The notes beneath the pieces were generated by a model, which saw only the letters and a program-made list of their open reading frames with translations, made no database searches and was not told where the DNA came from. From Euglena gracilis (Eukaryota > Euglenida > Euglenophyceae > Euglenales), in the NCBI GenBank assembly GCA_039621445.1, contig CP154955.1, positions 28,589,471-28,653,470 on the forward strand: a stretch of 64,000 nt of DNA. The letters run 5' to 3'. Positions 45,201 to 54,900 of the stretch are shown piece after piece (positions within the stretch are counted from its first letter, which is position 1; every line of letters starts with the position of its first letter). The position numbers were made by a program, and so were the translations under genes.

Positions 45201-48200
45201 CCTCCCCCCCCGGGTCGCTAAGCAATGGTATGGTTGGGACCCCTGCACCCGAGGCACACGCCACACAGGGTCAGATCGTGCGGACATACGCCCGAACTTA
45301 CCCTCAAATCTTGCGCATGCGTGCACGATTGGGGGTCAGATCGTGCGCATGTGCGCGAAAGGAGGTGCCCCTACGTGCCCAGGTGCGCGAGATTGTGCTT
45401 TGCAATGTCCACATGTTTTTCCCAGTTACTGGTTTCAAGCAATGCCAGTCCGCGGACAACGGACGGTCCAGGGTTTCTTTGGCAAAATCCTTGAGTGCCT
45501 TCACGGCCGTCTAAGTACACACTGCGGACCCGAAGCCCTGGGGACCCCTACGGGTAGCCCCTACGTTTGGCCCTTGCTCGGGGCCGCGGACCCACCGCCG
45601 CGGTTGCGATCCGGCATTTGTGGCCATCCGGCCCTGGCCGCGGGGCGCCGGGCTGCCGGCGTTCTCCCGGCGGCCCAGCGACGCCGTGTCAGTCGGGGGC
45701 AGCCTGGCCCTGCCCCACCTGGGCTCCGACGGCCCCCGCCAGGTACCCCCCAGACCACACCCCTGCTCTGTCTGGGTTTCGGGGAAATCCAACCAATTGT
45801 TTGATAGGGCTTCAATTCGGGCCCATGGACGCTTTGCTTGATTTTTTTCGTCGACATTTGCTTCGGTTTCAAGATATTTGGCATTTCGCGATTTTGAGGC
45901 CCAAAAGTGGCCCAGTATGGGGCCTGTCCTTCATTTCCCCTCGCTGTGATGGAACATTTCAAGTTGCAAAGAACGGAGCACCCTCCCTGGGGGGGGGGTC
46001 GGTGTCATGGGGAGGCAGGTGGATGGGTGGTGTTATAGCACACCTACCCAATTTTTTCGGCGGGGGAATGGTCATTTTCAAGGCCGAATTGATTGGGAAA
46101 ACCGACCTGTGCCTGCTATGGGCAGGCACCCCATAACACAAGGGACCCCCAGATTTGTATAAAAAAATTGCCTGGTTGGTGGGCCAACCATTATGAATTG
46201 TTCTGGACAGCTGGCCCAGCACAATGTGATCTGAAAGAATTAAAGAACATATTGTGAATCATAAATATCTTTGTACACAACAACAACCATATGATCGCCT
46301 GCTGCTTGCGTCGCAGGGCAAGCGGGACTCAGAGTCTGTGGCCCAATCCCCTGAGCCGGATGAGTGGGCGCAGGATGAGCTGGAGCAGCTGCTGGAGGAG
46401 GAGCGAAGGTGCTCTTTTGAAGGGGAAAAAGGCACAAATTGTTAATTTTTTTTTGGCCTAGTTGACTGCTCGATGCGCAGCATGGCCTCGGGAAGGTTCT
46501 ATTTATGATGCCATCGGGCTTGACCCTTTCAGTGGGGCTCACCGATATATCCAAACAAAATGCCTCGCCCCAGAAGGGGAAACCCCGACCAAGCGGTTGT
46601 TCTCCCCCCCCCCCCGACCCTGCCACTGCCCCCGATGGCCGCAGGTCGTTCCTGGAGGAGGACCGGCAGCGGGAGGAGGCGGAGCGGCAGCGGGCGCGCG
46701 CCGTGTTGGCCCAGCGGCAGCAGGTCCGCCCGCCCTCCCTGGCTCGGTTGGCCCTCCCCGGCCGCGTTTCGCTCGCAACCGACAGAAGTTCCAAATATGT
46801 TCCAGGTTTGAACAAATGGTTTCCTTTCCCTTCCCTGTCTAATATTTTATGTGCTCTTTCCTCATGCTTTTTACAAAGCACTGTGCATTTCAGTATTTTT
46901 TTCCCCTTTTCGTCAGCGTAGCTTTTTTCCATTTTCTCATGTTTCCCTACTTTGTGCCATTTTGCATTCGTGCCAGTATGCCCTTTTTTGTTGCAATTCA
47001 ACCCTCTTGAAATATAAAGTTCTTATATAAAGTGCTTTATTTATAAGAAAGCAAGAAATTTATGCATAAGAAAGCGCTTTATATTTGGATGGCATTTCGC
47101 GATCCTTTTGTGAGGGGAGTTTACACGGGGGGGCGTTTGGTGCCAAAGAAATTAATCTTTTCTGGGGTGTCATCTGCAAAATTCCACCGCTTTCACATGT
47201 TGTCAATTACCGGTTTTGCACCAAATTTCTGTGTACCTTCTAGCCCCCCCCCCAATGCTCAATTTTCGTCCAAATGGCCCCAGGTTTTTCCTTCCAGTTG
47301 GGGGATCGGTTCCGTGGCATCCCGTTTCGTGAGGCACACTTGGCGTGCCATGTTGCAGTTCCTACTCAGTGGGGCGGTATTTTGATTGCATTGGGGAAAG
47401 AGAATTCGATGTGCCGCAGCTCCAGAGGGTTTATCGCGTTGAAAGAACCCTCAATCTCCGGGGCACATACCTGGGAAACTGACCGCTCCCATCAGTAACC
47501 CCTAATAAGTAATAATAAGTAACCCCTAACCCCCCAGTTGCCCGCCAGCCGCCGACCCCCCCCCCCCCACGCCCCGCGCCCGCCCTCCGCCTCGCGCAGC
47601 TCCGCAGCGGGGGCGTGACGGACTTCCAGTGCTGGATGCAGGAGGAGCTGCAGCGGCTGACCGTGAACCGCCCTGCGCCGCCGCCGCCCCCGCCGCCCGC
47701 CGCCCCCGCAAAGAAGGGCCGCCGCCGGCCGGGGCGGGCCAAGGAGGGCCCCCGAGGCCCGCCCCCCACCACACCCCCGCCCCGGGGCCCGCCCCCCCAC
47801 CCCCCGACCGTGACCGTCAGGACGCCGCAGGTGGACAGAGAGCCTTGAGCGTGGCGCATCGCCTTTTTCCGCCGCGCGGAGTGGTAGCATTGATGGACGT
47901 ATTGTTGCTTCATCCGCCGCGTAGACCCCCCCCCCAACCTGCGGGGCAGGGGCAATTAGGCCCTGGGCTCATCATCAGCGGGCCATTGACCAAAACGTGG
48001 ACCACAGTGACCGAGGGGGGGGGAGTGCCGAGCCCAGCGAGCCTGGCCTCCCGAACCCCCCCCCCCTGCAGGAGGAGAAGCGGGAGGAGCTGGAGCGCTT
48101 CCTGAAGGACGTGCTGGCCGTGGACGTGGGGGACGGGCCGCCCGGCGGTGTGGACTCGCCCAGTGGGGCCGCAGCAGTCACCCCGCTCGAGCTGCTTGTT

Positions 48201-48695
48201 GAGGTGGAGCCGGAGGCAGAAGCGGCGGTGGGCCGACGGGACCCATTTGAGGACACAGAGGACGGTGTGTGTTCTGTGGTATTGTGTGTGTGTGTGCGTG
48301 TGCGTGTGCGTGTGTGTGTGCGTGTGGGTGTGTGTGTGTGTGGGTGGGTGGGTGGGTGGGTGGGTGTGTGTGTTGTGTGTGGGTGGGTGTGGGTGTGGGT
48401 GTGGGTGTGGGTGTGGGTGTGGGTGTGGGTGTGGGTGTGGGTGTGGGTGTGGGTGTGGGTGTGGGTGTGGGTGTGGGTGGGTGGGTGTGTTGGTGGGTTG
48501 GTGCGCGAATGTGTGTGGGTGTGGGTGAGTGGCTGTGGGGCGGGCGGGTGGGTGGATGGGTGGGTGGGTGGGGGTAGGTGTAAGCATTGGCAGTGTTGGA
48601 AAAAACACAAATAGTTTTTTTTGTGTATTTTCTTTGCATCGAAGAACAAAAAACGACCTTTTGTGGGGGTTGAGATTGTGAATTTTAATATGATA

Positions 48696-48730
<35 letters not shown>

Positions 48731-49227
48731 TGTATGTATGTATGTATGTATGTATGTATGTATGTATGTATGTATGTATGTATGTATGTATGTATGTATG
48801 TATGTATGTATGTATGTATGTATGTATGTATGTATGTATGTATGTATGTATGTATGTATGTATGTATGTATGTATGTATGTATGTATGTATGTATGTATG
48901 TATTTTTAAGTTCCGGGGCCCAACTCCTCAGCTGTGGGCTGTTTATTTTCTCGACCCAGTCAAAAATCCATGTTTTTCCAGAATTGTACGGTTGTACCTG
49001 TGGTCCAGTTGCGCATTTGAGCAATTGGTCCCTGTCGCAATTGTGCACAGGAACCAAAGGAGTGAAAGGGTGTTGTGTAGGGCTTTGTCTCACCTCCCCC
49101 AAATTGTCCCAGCAACATCCCAAGTTGATGAGGCAGCTGTTGACAGGTTCCCAAATAAATGCTGGATGCAGTGGGGACCCTTCTAGAAGACCCTGACTTT
49201 CAAAATTCTTCCCTCGACAGCCCTAAG
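36014..49227 (+). CDS. LRR / EF-hand protein gene, 18 phase-consistent exons
   Basis: Exons: 36014-36209, 37328-37543, 38046-38208, 38518-38661, 39296-39460, 40566-40783, 41112-41217, 41272-41311, 41772-41851, 42190-42351, 42441-42506, 43260-43456, 45558-45742, 46317-46408, 46645-46723, 47549-47830, 48072-48264 and 49187 to about 49227. Each has AG before and GT after, and all phases join, giving at least 875 residues. Order: N-terminal helical region, leucine-rich repeats (about residues 66-192), Ala/Pro/Ser-rich linker (193-416), EF-hand pair (417-497), disordered region, charged helix (about 646-703), Pro-rich segment and acidic tail. LRRs bind proteins and EF-hands bind calcium, so a Ca-responsive scaffold is a fair inference. 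The start may be the in-frame ATG at 36068 or an earlier exon; the stop is not fixed. I do not recognise the named family. Confidence 0.75.
37328..38208 (+). CDS. Exons 2-3: leucine-rich repeats
   Basis: Exon 2 (37328-37543) reads VTALDLTAARLGPSGCQALL then EVIRLTLQLRSLCLADNELD and DSCVRQLLGTLS. Exon 3 (38046-38208) continues GRKALAYLDLSDNPCGGEGL, GEALVQFAGETPGLQELRLQ and GTEVPAEHLDGVLDR. The repeats have the LxxLDLxxNxLGxxGxxAL form of ribonuclease-inhibitor type LRRs, about 28 residues each, three to four units. The splice joins LLGTLS-G-RKALAYLDLS within one repeat, which is strong support for the junction. Confidence 0.85.
38518..41311 (+). CDS. Exons 4-8: Ala/Pro/Ser-rich linker
   Basis: Exon 4 (38518-38661) leaves the LRRs through RLAANRKAAAAPAAAVSAPG. 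Exon 5 (39296-39460) has AAAAEEEPPEDESPSTAADS. Exon 6 (40566-40783) is Ser/Pro/Arg-rich (RPSARLSMGLPEPAGVLRP, SRISSASRY). Exon 7 (41112-41217) and the 40-bp exon 8 (41272-41311, APTLDGGLDSEEQ) are separated by a 54-bp intron. The region is probably disordered and could carry phosphorylation sites. Donor choice in exons 4 and 7 was decided by phase. Confidence 0.65.
39611..40380. mobile_element. Fragments of the CAGGGGTTTTCTTAAG family in intron 5
   Basis: At 39650-39745 and 40265-40380 the motif GGGGGTCCAGCCAGC appears with C/G runs. The second fragment ends CCTTAAAGAAAACCCCTG, a right end of the family at 33248. I could not find matching left ends, so these are partial copies. Confidence 0.5.
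41772..42351 (+). CDS. Exons 9-10: EF-hand pair
   Basis: Exon 9 (41772-41851) reads IDKLLTDGQLVEQVASCLFK then LADKTG. Exon 10 (42190-42351) continues SGTLSTIELAVVLHHTVVEL and ends LEPLDLGQAGTLTELEFVHA. The join creates a canonical 12-residue calcium loop DKTGSGTLSTIE, with acidic or oxygen ligands at 1, 3, 5, 7, 9 and 12. The second loop, DLGQAGTLTELE, keeps residues 1, 7, 9 and 12 but has Gly and Ala at 3 and 5, so it may bind weakly. Calmodulin-like proteins have the same helix-loop-helix pairs. The splice site cuts the first loop in two. Confidence 0.8.
42441..45742 (+). CDS. Exons 11-13: basic and Pro/Ser-rich region
   Basis: Exon 11 (42441-42506) is basic (SYLLRRKRAANGGRPATSS). Exon 12 (43260-43456) is Pro-rich (LVDRHPPRHPVPPPPSGGLP, GPMHGPYTFG). 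Exon 13 (45558-45742) ends FSRRPSDAVSVGGSLALPHL then GSDGPRQ. Phases join throughout. The long intron 12 holds several G/C-run elements (44880-45215). No domain. Confidence 0.6.
44880..45215. mobile_element. Composite C/G-run element(s) in intron 12
   Basis: GTGACTGACTGGTTTTTT-type units recur at 44925, 44945, 45093, 45130 and 45163, between C/G runs. A GGCGCCGAAGGCGCC hairpin lies at 45034-45048. A related unit with GTGACTGACTGGCTGATTTC lies at 16549. Exact ends were not resolved. Confidence 0.45.
46317..49227 (+). CDS. Exons 14-18: charged helix, Pro-rich segment and acidic tail
   Basis: Exon 14 (46317-46408) has EWAQDELEQLLEEER and exon 15 (46645-46723) SFLEEDRQREEAERQRARAV then LAQRQQ, together a single charged helix or coiled coil. 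Exon 16 (47549-47830, or from 47600) has GGVTDFQCWMQEELQRLTVN then a Pro- and Lys/Arg-rich run. Exon 17 (48072-48264) reads EEKREELERFLKDVLAVDVG and ends DPFEDTED. Exon 18 (49187-) completes a Glu codon and reads DPDFQNSSLDSPK. It may end at 49227 or run on to the TAA after 49350. Confidence 0.65.
48283..48590. repeat. GT / GGGTGT microsatellite in intron 17
   Basis: A (GT)n tract grades into about 15 units of GGGTGT and then GGGTG-rich sequence. It starts about 20 bp after the donor of exon 17. The G-rich strand is the transcribed (coding-sense) strand, so the intron RNA could form quadruplexes. The long HTHT and GVGV frames are artefacts. Confidence 0.95.
48699..48903. repeat. (TATG)n microsatellite in intron 17
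   Basis: About 51 uninterrupted copies of the tetranucleotide. It is the reverse complement of the (CATA)n tract at 32448. Confidence 0.98.
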
Positions 49228-51715
49228 GTTCAGTCGCTCTATGACCACATCATGATTTCATTTTGTGGGTCTAGGTGCCATTTACCGGGACTTTCAGAAA
49301 AACAATGGCACCTTTGCGTAATTGCGCAAAGGAACGAGGCAACGACCTGTTAAGTGCGAGACCGGCCGCCGAAGAGGGAAAAGTGTCTGGATCCGTTGCT
49401 GTCTCAACGAATTCAAACCTTTGTTTGTCCGTTGGCATCCGTTGCATCCGTTGGGCCACTTGGAAATGTCTTCGTCGATGTTCCGCCACACAATGCAAAA
49501 AAACAAAAACAATGAGATTTGTGTTTTGATTGTTGGTCAATGTGGTCGTCATATGTGGAAAGGGATTTGTTCGTATGAAGTTTTTGGATTGGGTGCATTC
49601 GTCTTTTGCCAGTTTTCGTTTTTCTTTGCCCAGCGTTCAGCCCATGAAGAGGCGCTCTGGCGGTCGTGGATGTTTGTTGTGCCTCAAGCTACTACATACC
49701 TGATCGCCCCCAAATGTTTGTTTGGTCATGTGTTGTCCTCAAGAGAACATGCATTCCTTGTTCAAAACCCATATTCCGTTCTAATGTGTAGTAAAATTCT
49801 GCACATTGCTTGGGGTACGCATCTCACCAGCGGCTTGTGTGTTGGAAAAGAATGAGGATTTATGCACTTTTGAGCCTTTCTTGGTGCACCCCAGGGTTCG
49901 AGTTTTCTTTTTTGGGTTTGCCGCAACTCATTTCTTTTGTTTCAATCAACGAGCCAAGGGTTTCATCCAATGAGCACAACGGACCGAAAGACCACACATG
50001 TCCATCCTTGTTCGCTGGAATGCTCAGGCTGTTACAAACGGCTTTGAACTCTTCCTCATCCTAGCTCCCCTCAGCACACCATACGTGACTGACCTTGGTT
50101 GCTGACCTCGCCTGTGTGTTGTTCTTTCCCTCTCTTTCTTTATTATCTGAGGCCTTAGCTTTCACCCTGTATGTTGCACATATGTGTGTCCTCTGATGTG
50201 TTCTTGCAAACATTTGTGTGCCTGCCATCCATGAGGAATGCAACAGCAGGGGTGATTGCCTTTGTTTGCATGGTTTCCTGGTTATTTCGTTCTGATGAAC
50301 CAGGGGGCCACCAGGGGGATGACCATCATTGCTCCGGCTTTGGTGGACCTTTTCAGCCGTGGAAGATATTCCTGGCATTTCCACATCTCAATCTCGATTG
50401 GGTTGCAGGGACGAGGGACGAGGTGAAAGGGGCAAAATCAACTAAGAGGGGCAAATATGCCAGTGGGAAGGTAAAGTGAAGCTTTTTTTGCATTTTTTTT
50501 TTTTTTGATTTTAGTGAAATTGAAATTTTGTGGGGAGGGTTTGGGTGTCGGCGTGGGTGTGTGTCAGATATATTTTTAAGTTTCGTGACCCGGAGGGTTT
50601 TGGCCCGGCCAAGCCGCCCCTGGGGGGTCGCACTGAGTGGGCACCTTGCCAAAGGCAGGGGTTTCCTCTGTTCTTTTGGACTCCATAATTGACCTCCAAA
50701 AATGGGTCCCCCCTGGGTCTTCTGGTGTGAGTGTGTGCGCATGTGTGTGTATGTGTGTGTGTGTGTGTGTACGTTTTGTTTTTTCCACAGCCGCTTTTCT
50801 GCTGGGAAATGAAAATCGACTTGGAAACACCTGATTTTGGGCGTTTTTTTTCAATTTGTTTTTTATTTTTTCACATTTGTTATTTTAATATTCTATCTTG
50901 TTTTTAATTTTTGGCCATCATTTTGCATATCCCAAATACCAAATGCTCCCAAAATTATAAGAATTGCAATTTTGTAATTTTGAAATGTGTTTTGTTTCGA
51001 TTTTTTTTTTGCTTCACACGGACCGCCAAATCGAATGAAATCAAATTGTGTTTCAGCCTTTCCATCCGGTTTGAACATAAACCATCAGCACACATGTAAA
51101 ATGCAGGTCAGGGGTCCAAGCAGATAAAATTTCAAACAACTTGAACTGCACTACGCCTCGGGATCCAGATCAAATTCTTTGAAAATTCTCTCATTATTTG
51201 GAACCACGTCAGCTGACTTCGACCTGGGGAGATGGTTGTGGGTAGGTGGGTGAGCTTTGGCCCAGGAAAAGGTGTCTGCCCACCAAATGAATCCGTGCCT
51301 CAGATCGTGTTTAGCACCCCAAAGGGTTGGTATTATGCACCCTGGTGACAAATTGTGCCAATCATTTGTTTTTTTTTTTGGGCTGGGTGTGGAAAACTGA
51401 GTTGTGCTTTCTGTCAACAAGAGAATGTGTGGATGAATTATTGGAATATTTTATAAGGTATGGAATCAGATTGTACTCGCCCCTCCGATACACGCACAAA
51501 CATTGTTTTTTTCCCCATTTGCTGATGATTGTTTATTGAGCTGGTATTCCATTTCTCGATTTTTCTTTCTTCCCCGGAGATTTTTTTTCAAGTTGGTTGA
51601 ATTTCTGAAACAGCTATCATTGGAAAAGTCTTGGGCAGGTACCTTCAGGCACGTTTTAGTTTGTTTGTTGTCCACCCCTCCTTGCACTGGTTGTTTTCCT
51701 GTCCAGATCTAAATC
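49228..51715. other. Region between the LRR/EF-hand and AN1 genes
   Basis: TGCGCA-type motifs at 49010, 49035 and 49315. At 50575-50725 a C/G-run segment (GTTTCGTGACCCGGAGGG .. ATGGGTCCCCCCTGGGTC) resembles that at 17400-17560, so the two may be an element family. GT run 50745-50770. No exon supported. The 3' end of the first gene and the promoter of the second should be here. Confidence 0.4.
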
Positions 51716-51920
51716 ATGGAAGCCCAGTTCGTGAAGAGAGGTATTTTCCAAAGGTGTGGCATGTGTGGACAAAACCATGTGACCAACCCCAGGTGCCCGC
51801 TGTTCTGTCGGTGCCTGCAACCAGTACGTTTACCTCCCATACAAATGCGATCAGTGCCAGAGGCCCTTTTGCGAAGAGCACCGCCTGTACACCGATCACC
51901 AGTGTGAGTTTCATTCACAG
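51716..51920 (+). CDS. AN1 gene exons 1-2: start and first zinc finger
   Basis: The ATG at 51716 gives MEAQFVKR, then a donor G|GTATTT at 51741. A 52-bp intron ends accccag| at 51792. Exon 2 completes a Gly codon and reads ARCSVGACNQYVYLPYKCDQ then CQRPFCEEHRLYTDHQCEFH and SQ, ending at 51920 in phase 0. All eight zinc ligands of an AN1 finger are present at standard spacing. The start aligns with the short leader (about 10 residues) seen before finger 1 in ZFAND2 proteins. Confidence 0.88.
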
Positions 51921-54900
51921 GTATCCCTTCACCTTTTTCGCAGTTCAGTGGATGAGTCTCCAACCAGGGCTTTTTTTAGTTGTGCACCCCAGGGGGGGGT
52001 AGGGTGGGTGGGTCCGGCCGAGCCCCGGGGGGGGGGGGGTCCCGGAGTGGGGTGGGATATACTTTTCGGCGCCAAAGGTGCCGAAAATTTTTGAAAAGTG
52101 CTATTTTTAGCACTTTTCGAGATTTCTCGGCCATTTTTTTGTGGGTCCCCCGGCCCCCCCCCCCCCCGGGGGGGTCCCCAGGGGGTGGGTGGGTGGGGGA
52201 CCCCCCGGTCTTAAAAAAAACCCTGAAACCAACTCCCAGCAACTGCCAGTTGTTAAAGGGAATCTATTTGAAGCAGTTCCCCCCCAACCATTCAAGTGGG
52301 AAAAAATTATTCCCGTCTCCCCACCGGGAGGCACCACATTTTCTTTTGTGGTAACCCCCGGGCAATGGTGTGGATCCTGTCGTAAATTTCCAATGCAGAG
52401 TGCTAGAGCTCTCAAAAGGGACGGAAAGATGGGTTTTGAGGGTTTCCCCCCTCAGGAATCTTCCAGAAAAGCTTATCACTCAAAAGTGATAAAACTGGGG
52501 GGTTTGAGATTTTGTTGATTTTTTGATGGGTTTTTTGCGCATAGAAGACATCCCTGAGGGTCGGTGAGCTCTTATCTCTTAAGAGCTTGCCGCCGAGAAA
52601 AAGGGTGTCCGATCCCCCCCCCTCCGGGTTAGGGTCAGTAATGATGGGTTATCATGACCCCAGTGCTATTTCCGGATGCTTTTTAAATCACGACCGACTG
52701 GATCCCAGATTTCCGAAACACATGTGTTTGACCTAGGGGTTTTTTTTAGTCGTGGACCCCCGGGGGGGGGTAGGGTGGGTGGGTCCGGCCGAGCTCCCCC
52801 CCGGGGGGGGGAGGGGGTCCCCCCGGAGGGGGGGTGGGATATACTTTTCGGCGCCAAAATTTTTTGAAAAGGTGCCATTTTTAGCATTTTTCGCGATTTT
52901 CGGCCATTTTTGGGGGGTCCCCCGGGACCCCCCCCCGGGGCCCCCCAGGGGGGGTGGGTGGGTGCTCCCCCGGTCTTAAAAAAAAACCCCTGGTTTGACC
53001 CCGAGCTTTTCAGCCGGCAAGGGGTCCAGAATGGGCCGGACAGTGCCCTTCAAACCTGCCATTGCATCCAGGTGATTCTTAGCACAAAACAAATGTTGAT
53101 TTCGGGTTTTTTGATATCAGGAGAAAAATATTGTACTGAATCATCGTCCAGACCAAATATATAACCCCCCCCTAATAGTAGCGCGGGTGCGCTCATAGCG
53201 GACTGCCGCGTCTTGCGGTGGGGACTGCACTTCTATTTGGACCCTTCCTGCCCAATTTTTGTTGATTTCCTTTAAGAATCCCATCAAAATGGGGGTGCGC
53301 TTGTAGTGGACCGCCGCCACGCATTATTTTTTAAGGCGAAATTTCTCAAAATTTTAAGGCTTTTTTTTAAGGTTTTTTAAGGTTTTTTAAGGTTTTTTGA
53401 GGATTTTAAAGAAATTTTAAGGGTTTTTAAGGCATTTTTTTCCTCAGGTAAAATGTCAGACCCCAAAGATGGCCCGATGCCTTCAGACTCCTCTGTGGCT
53501 TCGGAACGCCCAAGGAAGAAGCCCAGGGCGAAGCATGGGGATCAGGCTTGTGCTTAGTCGGGTGCCTACCCCACGGGGGGGGGGGTGGGTGCTAGGGGCA
53601 GGCACCCCATAGCACCCGATCCGACCCCCCCCCCCCGGGGGGGGGTAGGGTTTCGGGGGGTGCCTGCCCCTAGCAGGCACCCCCCTCCGACCCCGGCGCC
53701 GAAGGCGCCGGGGGCCCGGAAACGGCCATTTTCAATGAAAATTTTCTGGGTCCGGCCCGGACCCCTATCCCCCCCCGGGGGGGGTGTGCCTGCTAGGGGC
53801 AGGCACCCTATAGCCCCCACCCCCCCCCCCGGTTGGTAAGCACAAGCATGATGGGGATCAGGGCGGTCCACGAAGGACAGTTATTGTCAACAGACAAGCA
53901 AATGTCCTGAATAGGGTCAGAAATTTAAAGTAATTGCAATGAAAAAAAATGGATGGTTTCGAGTTTCGAGTTTCGAGGTGACCCACTCTGTATCACATGC
54001 AACAAGGTGTTGAGCAATGTGTATGGCAGCACACTGCATGGGCACGCGTTTGGTATTGCTCACATGAAAAAGTTTGATTATTTTCTCGGTGTTCATGAGG
54101 CTATCCGGTGTGGTGAACGGGTTGCCGCATTGCGGGTCTGCAAATCCGCGATTGCGGTTCGGATATCCACTGTGTCATTTTGCCACTGTTGTTGCAAATT
54201 CTCAATCCTACTTGCAATATTCGAGATTTTGGGTGTGAAAGCTTGCAAATTCAGCAGGAATCTCTCCACAGTGGCAAGATTTCTGCTCCAAACGAGAAAT
54301 TTCTTCCAACTGCTGCACATAAGTGCGGAGATCAAAACTTTCGCGTGCTTGGGCAAGAAAGTGGGAAAAACTCGCAGAATCACCGCTCAATTGGAGAACG
54401 CGCTGTTTCGCTGCTTGAAATGCTGTGGTAAGTGTGGGAAACTGCTCCAGCGTAATAAATTGTCCCAGATCGGGATTCTTTTGTTGTTCATGCAACTTTT
54501 GCTACAATTGCACTTTTGATCAATTTGGGTTGACTCCTCTGAGAATGTCTCAAGTAATTCAAATTAAGAAAGATGTGGTTGCAAGTTTTGCTTTTTCTGG
54601 CCGTGTGTCACAGCCTTTGGTGAACCGAGGCCAACCGAACTATGCCAGAAACCTTGGCAAACAATCCGGTTTTCATATTGTTTGTTCACAATCGCTTCTG
54701 CATTGACTGGCTTTATGTGGGGTTTCAGACATGCCATTCTTTGTTTGGTGCAAGAAAAAATTTTCTCAGGGAGAATTTTTAAGGTTTTTTAAGGTCATCA
54801 CAGGGAAGAAAAACTTCCCCGGGGTGATTTTTTTTAAGGTTTTTTAAGGTTTTTTAAGGGTTTTTAAGGCATTTGGCAAAAAAATTTAAGGTTTTTTAAG

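Noticed and set aside
47975-49123. A 382-residue frame on the - strand rich in His-Thr and YIHT repeats
   Set aside because: It is a by-product of the (GT)n/GGGTGT and (TATG)n microsatellites and opposes the phase-supported exons of the LRR/EF-hand gene.
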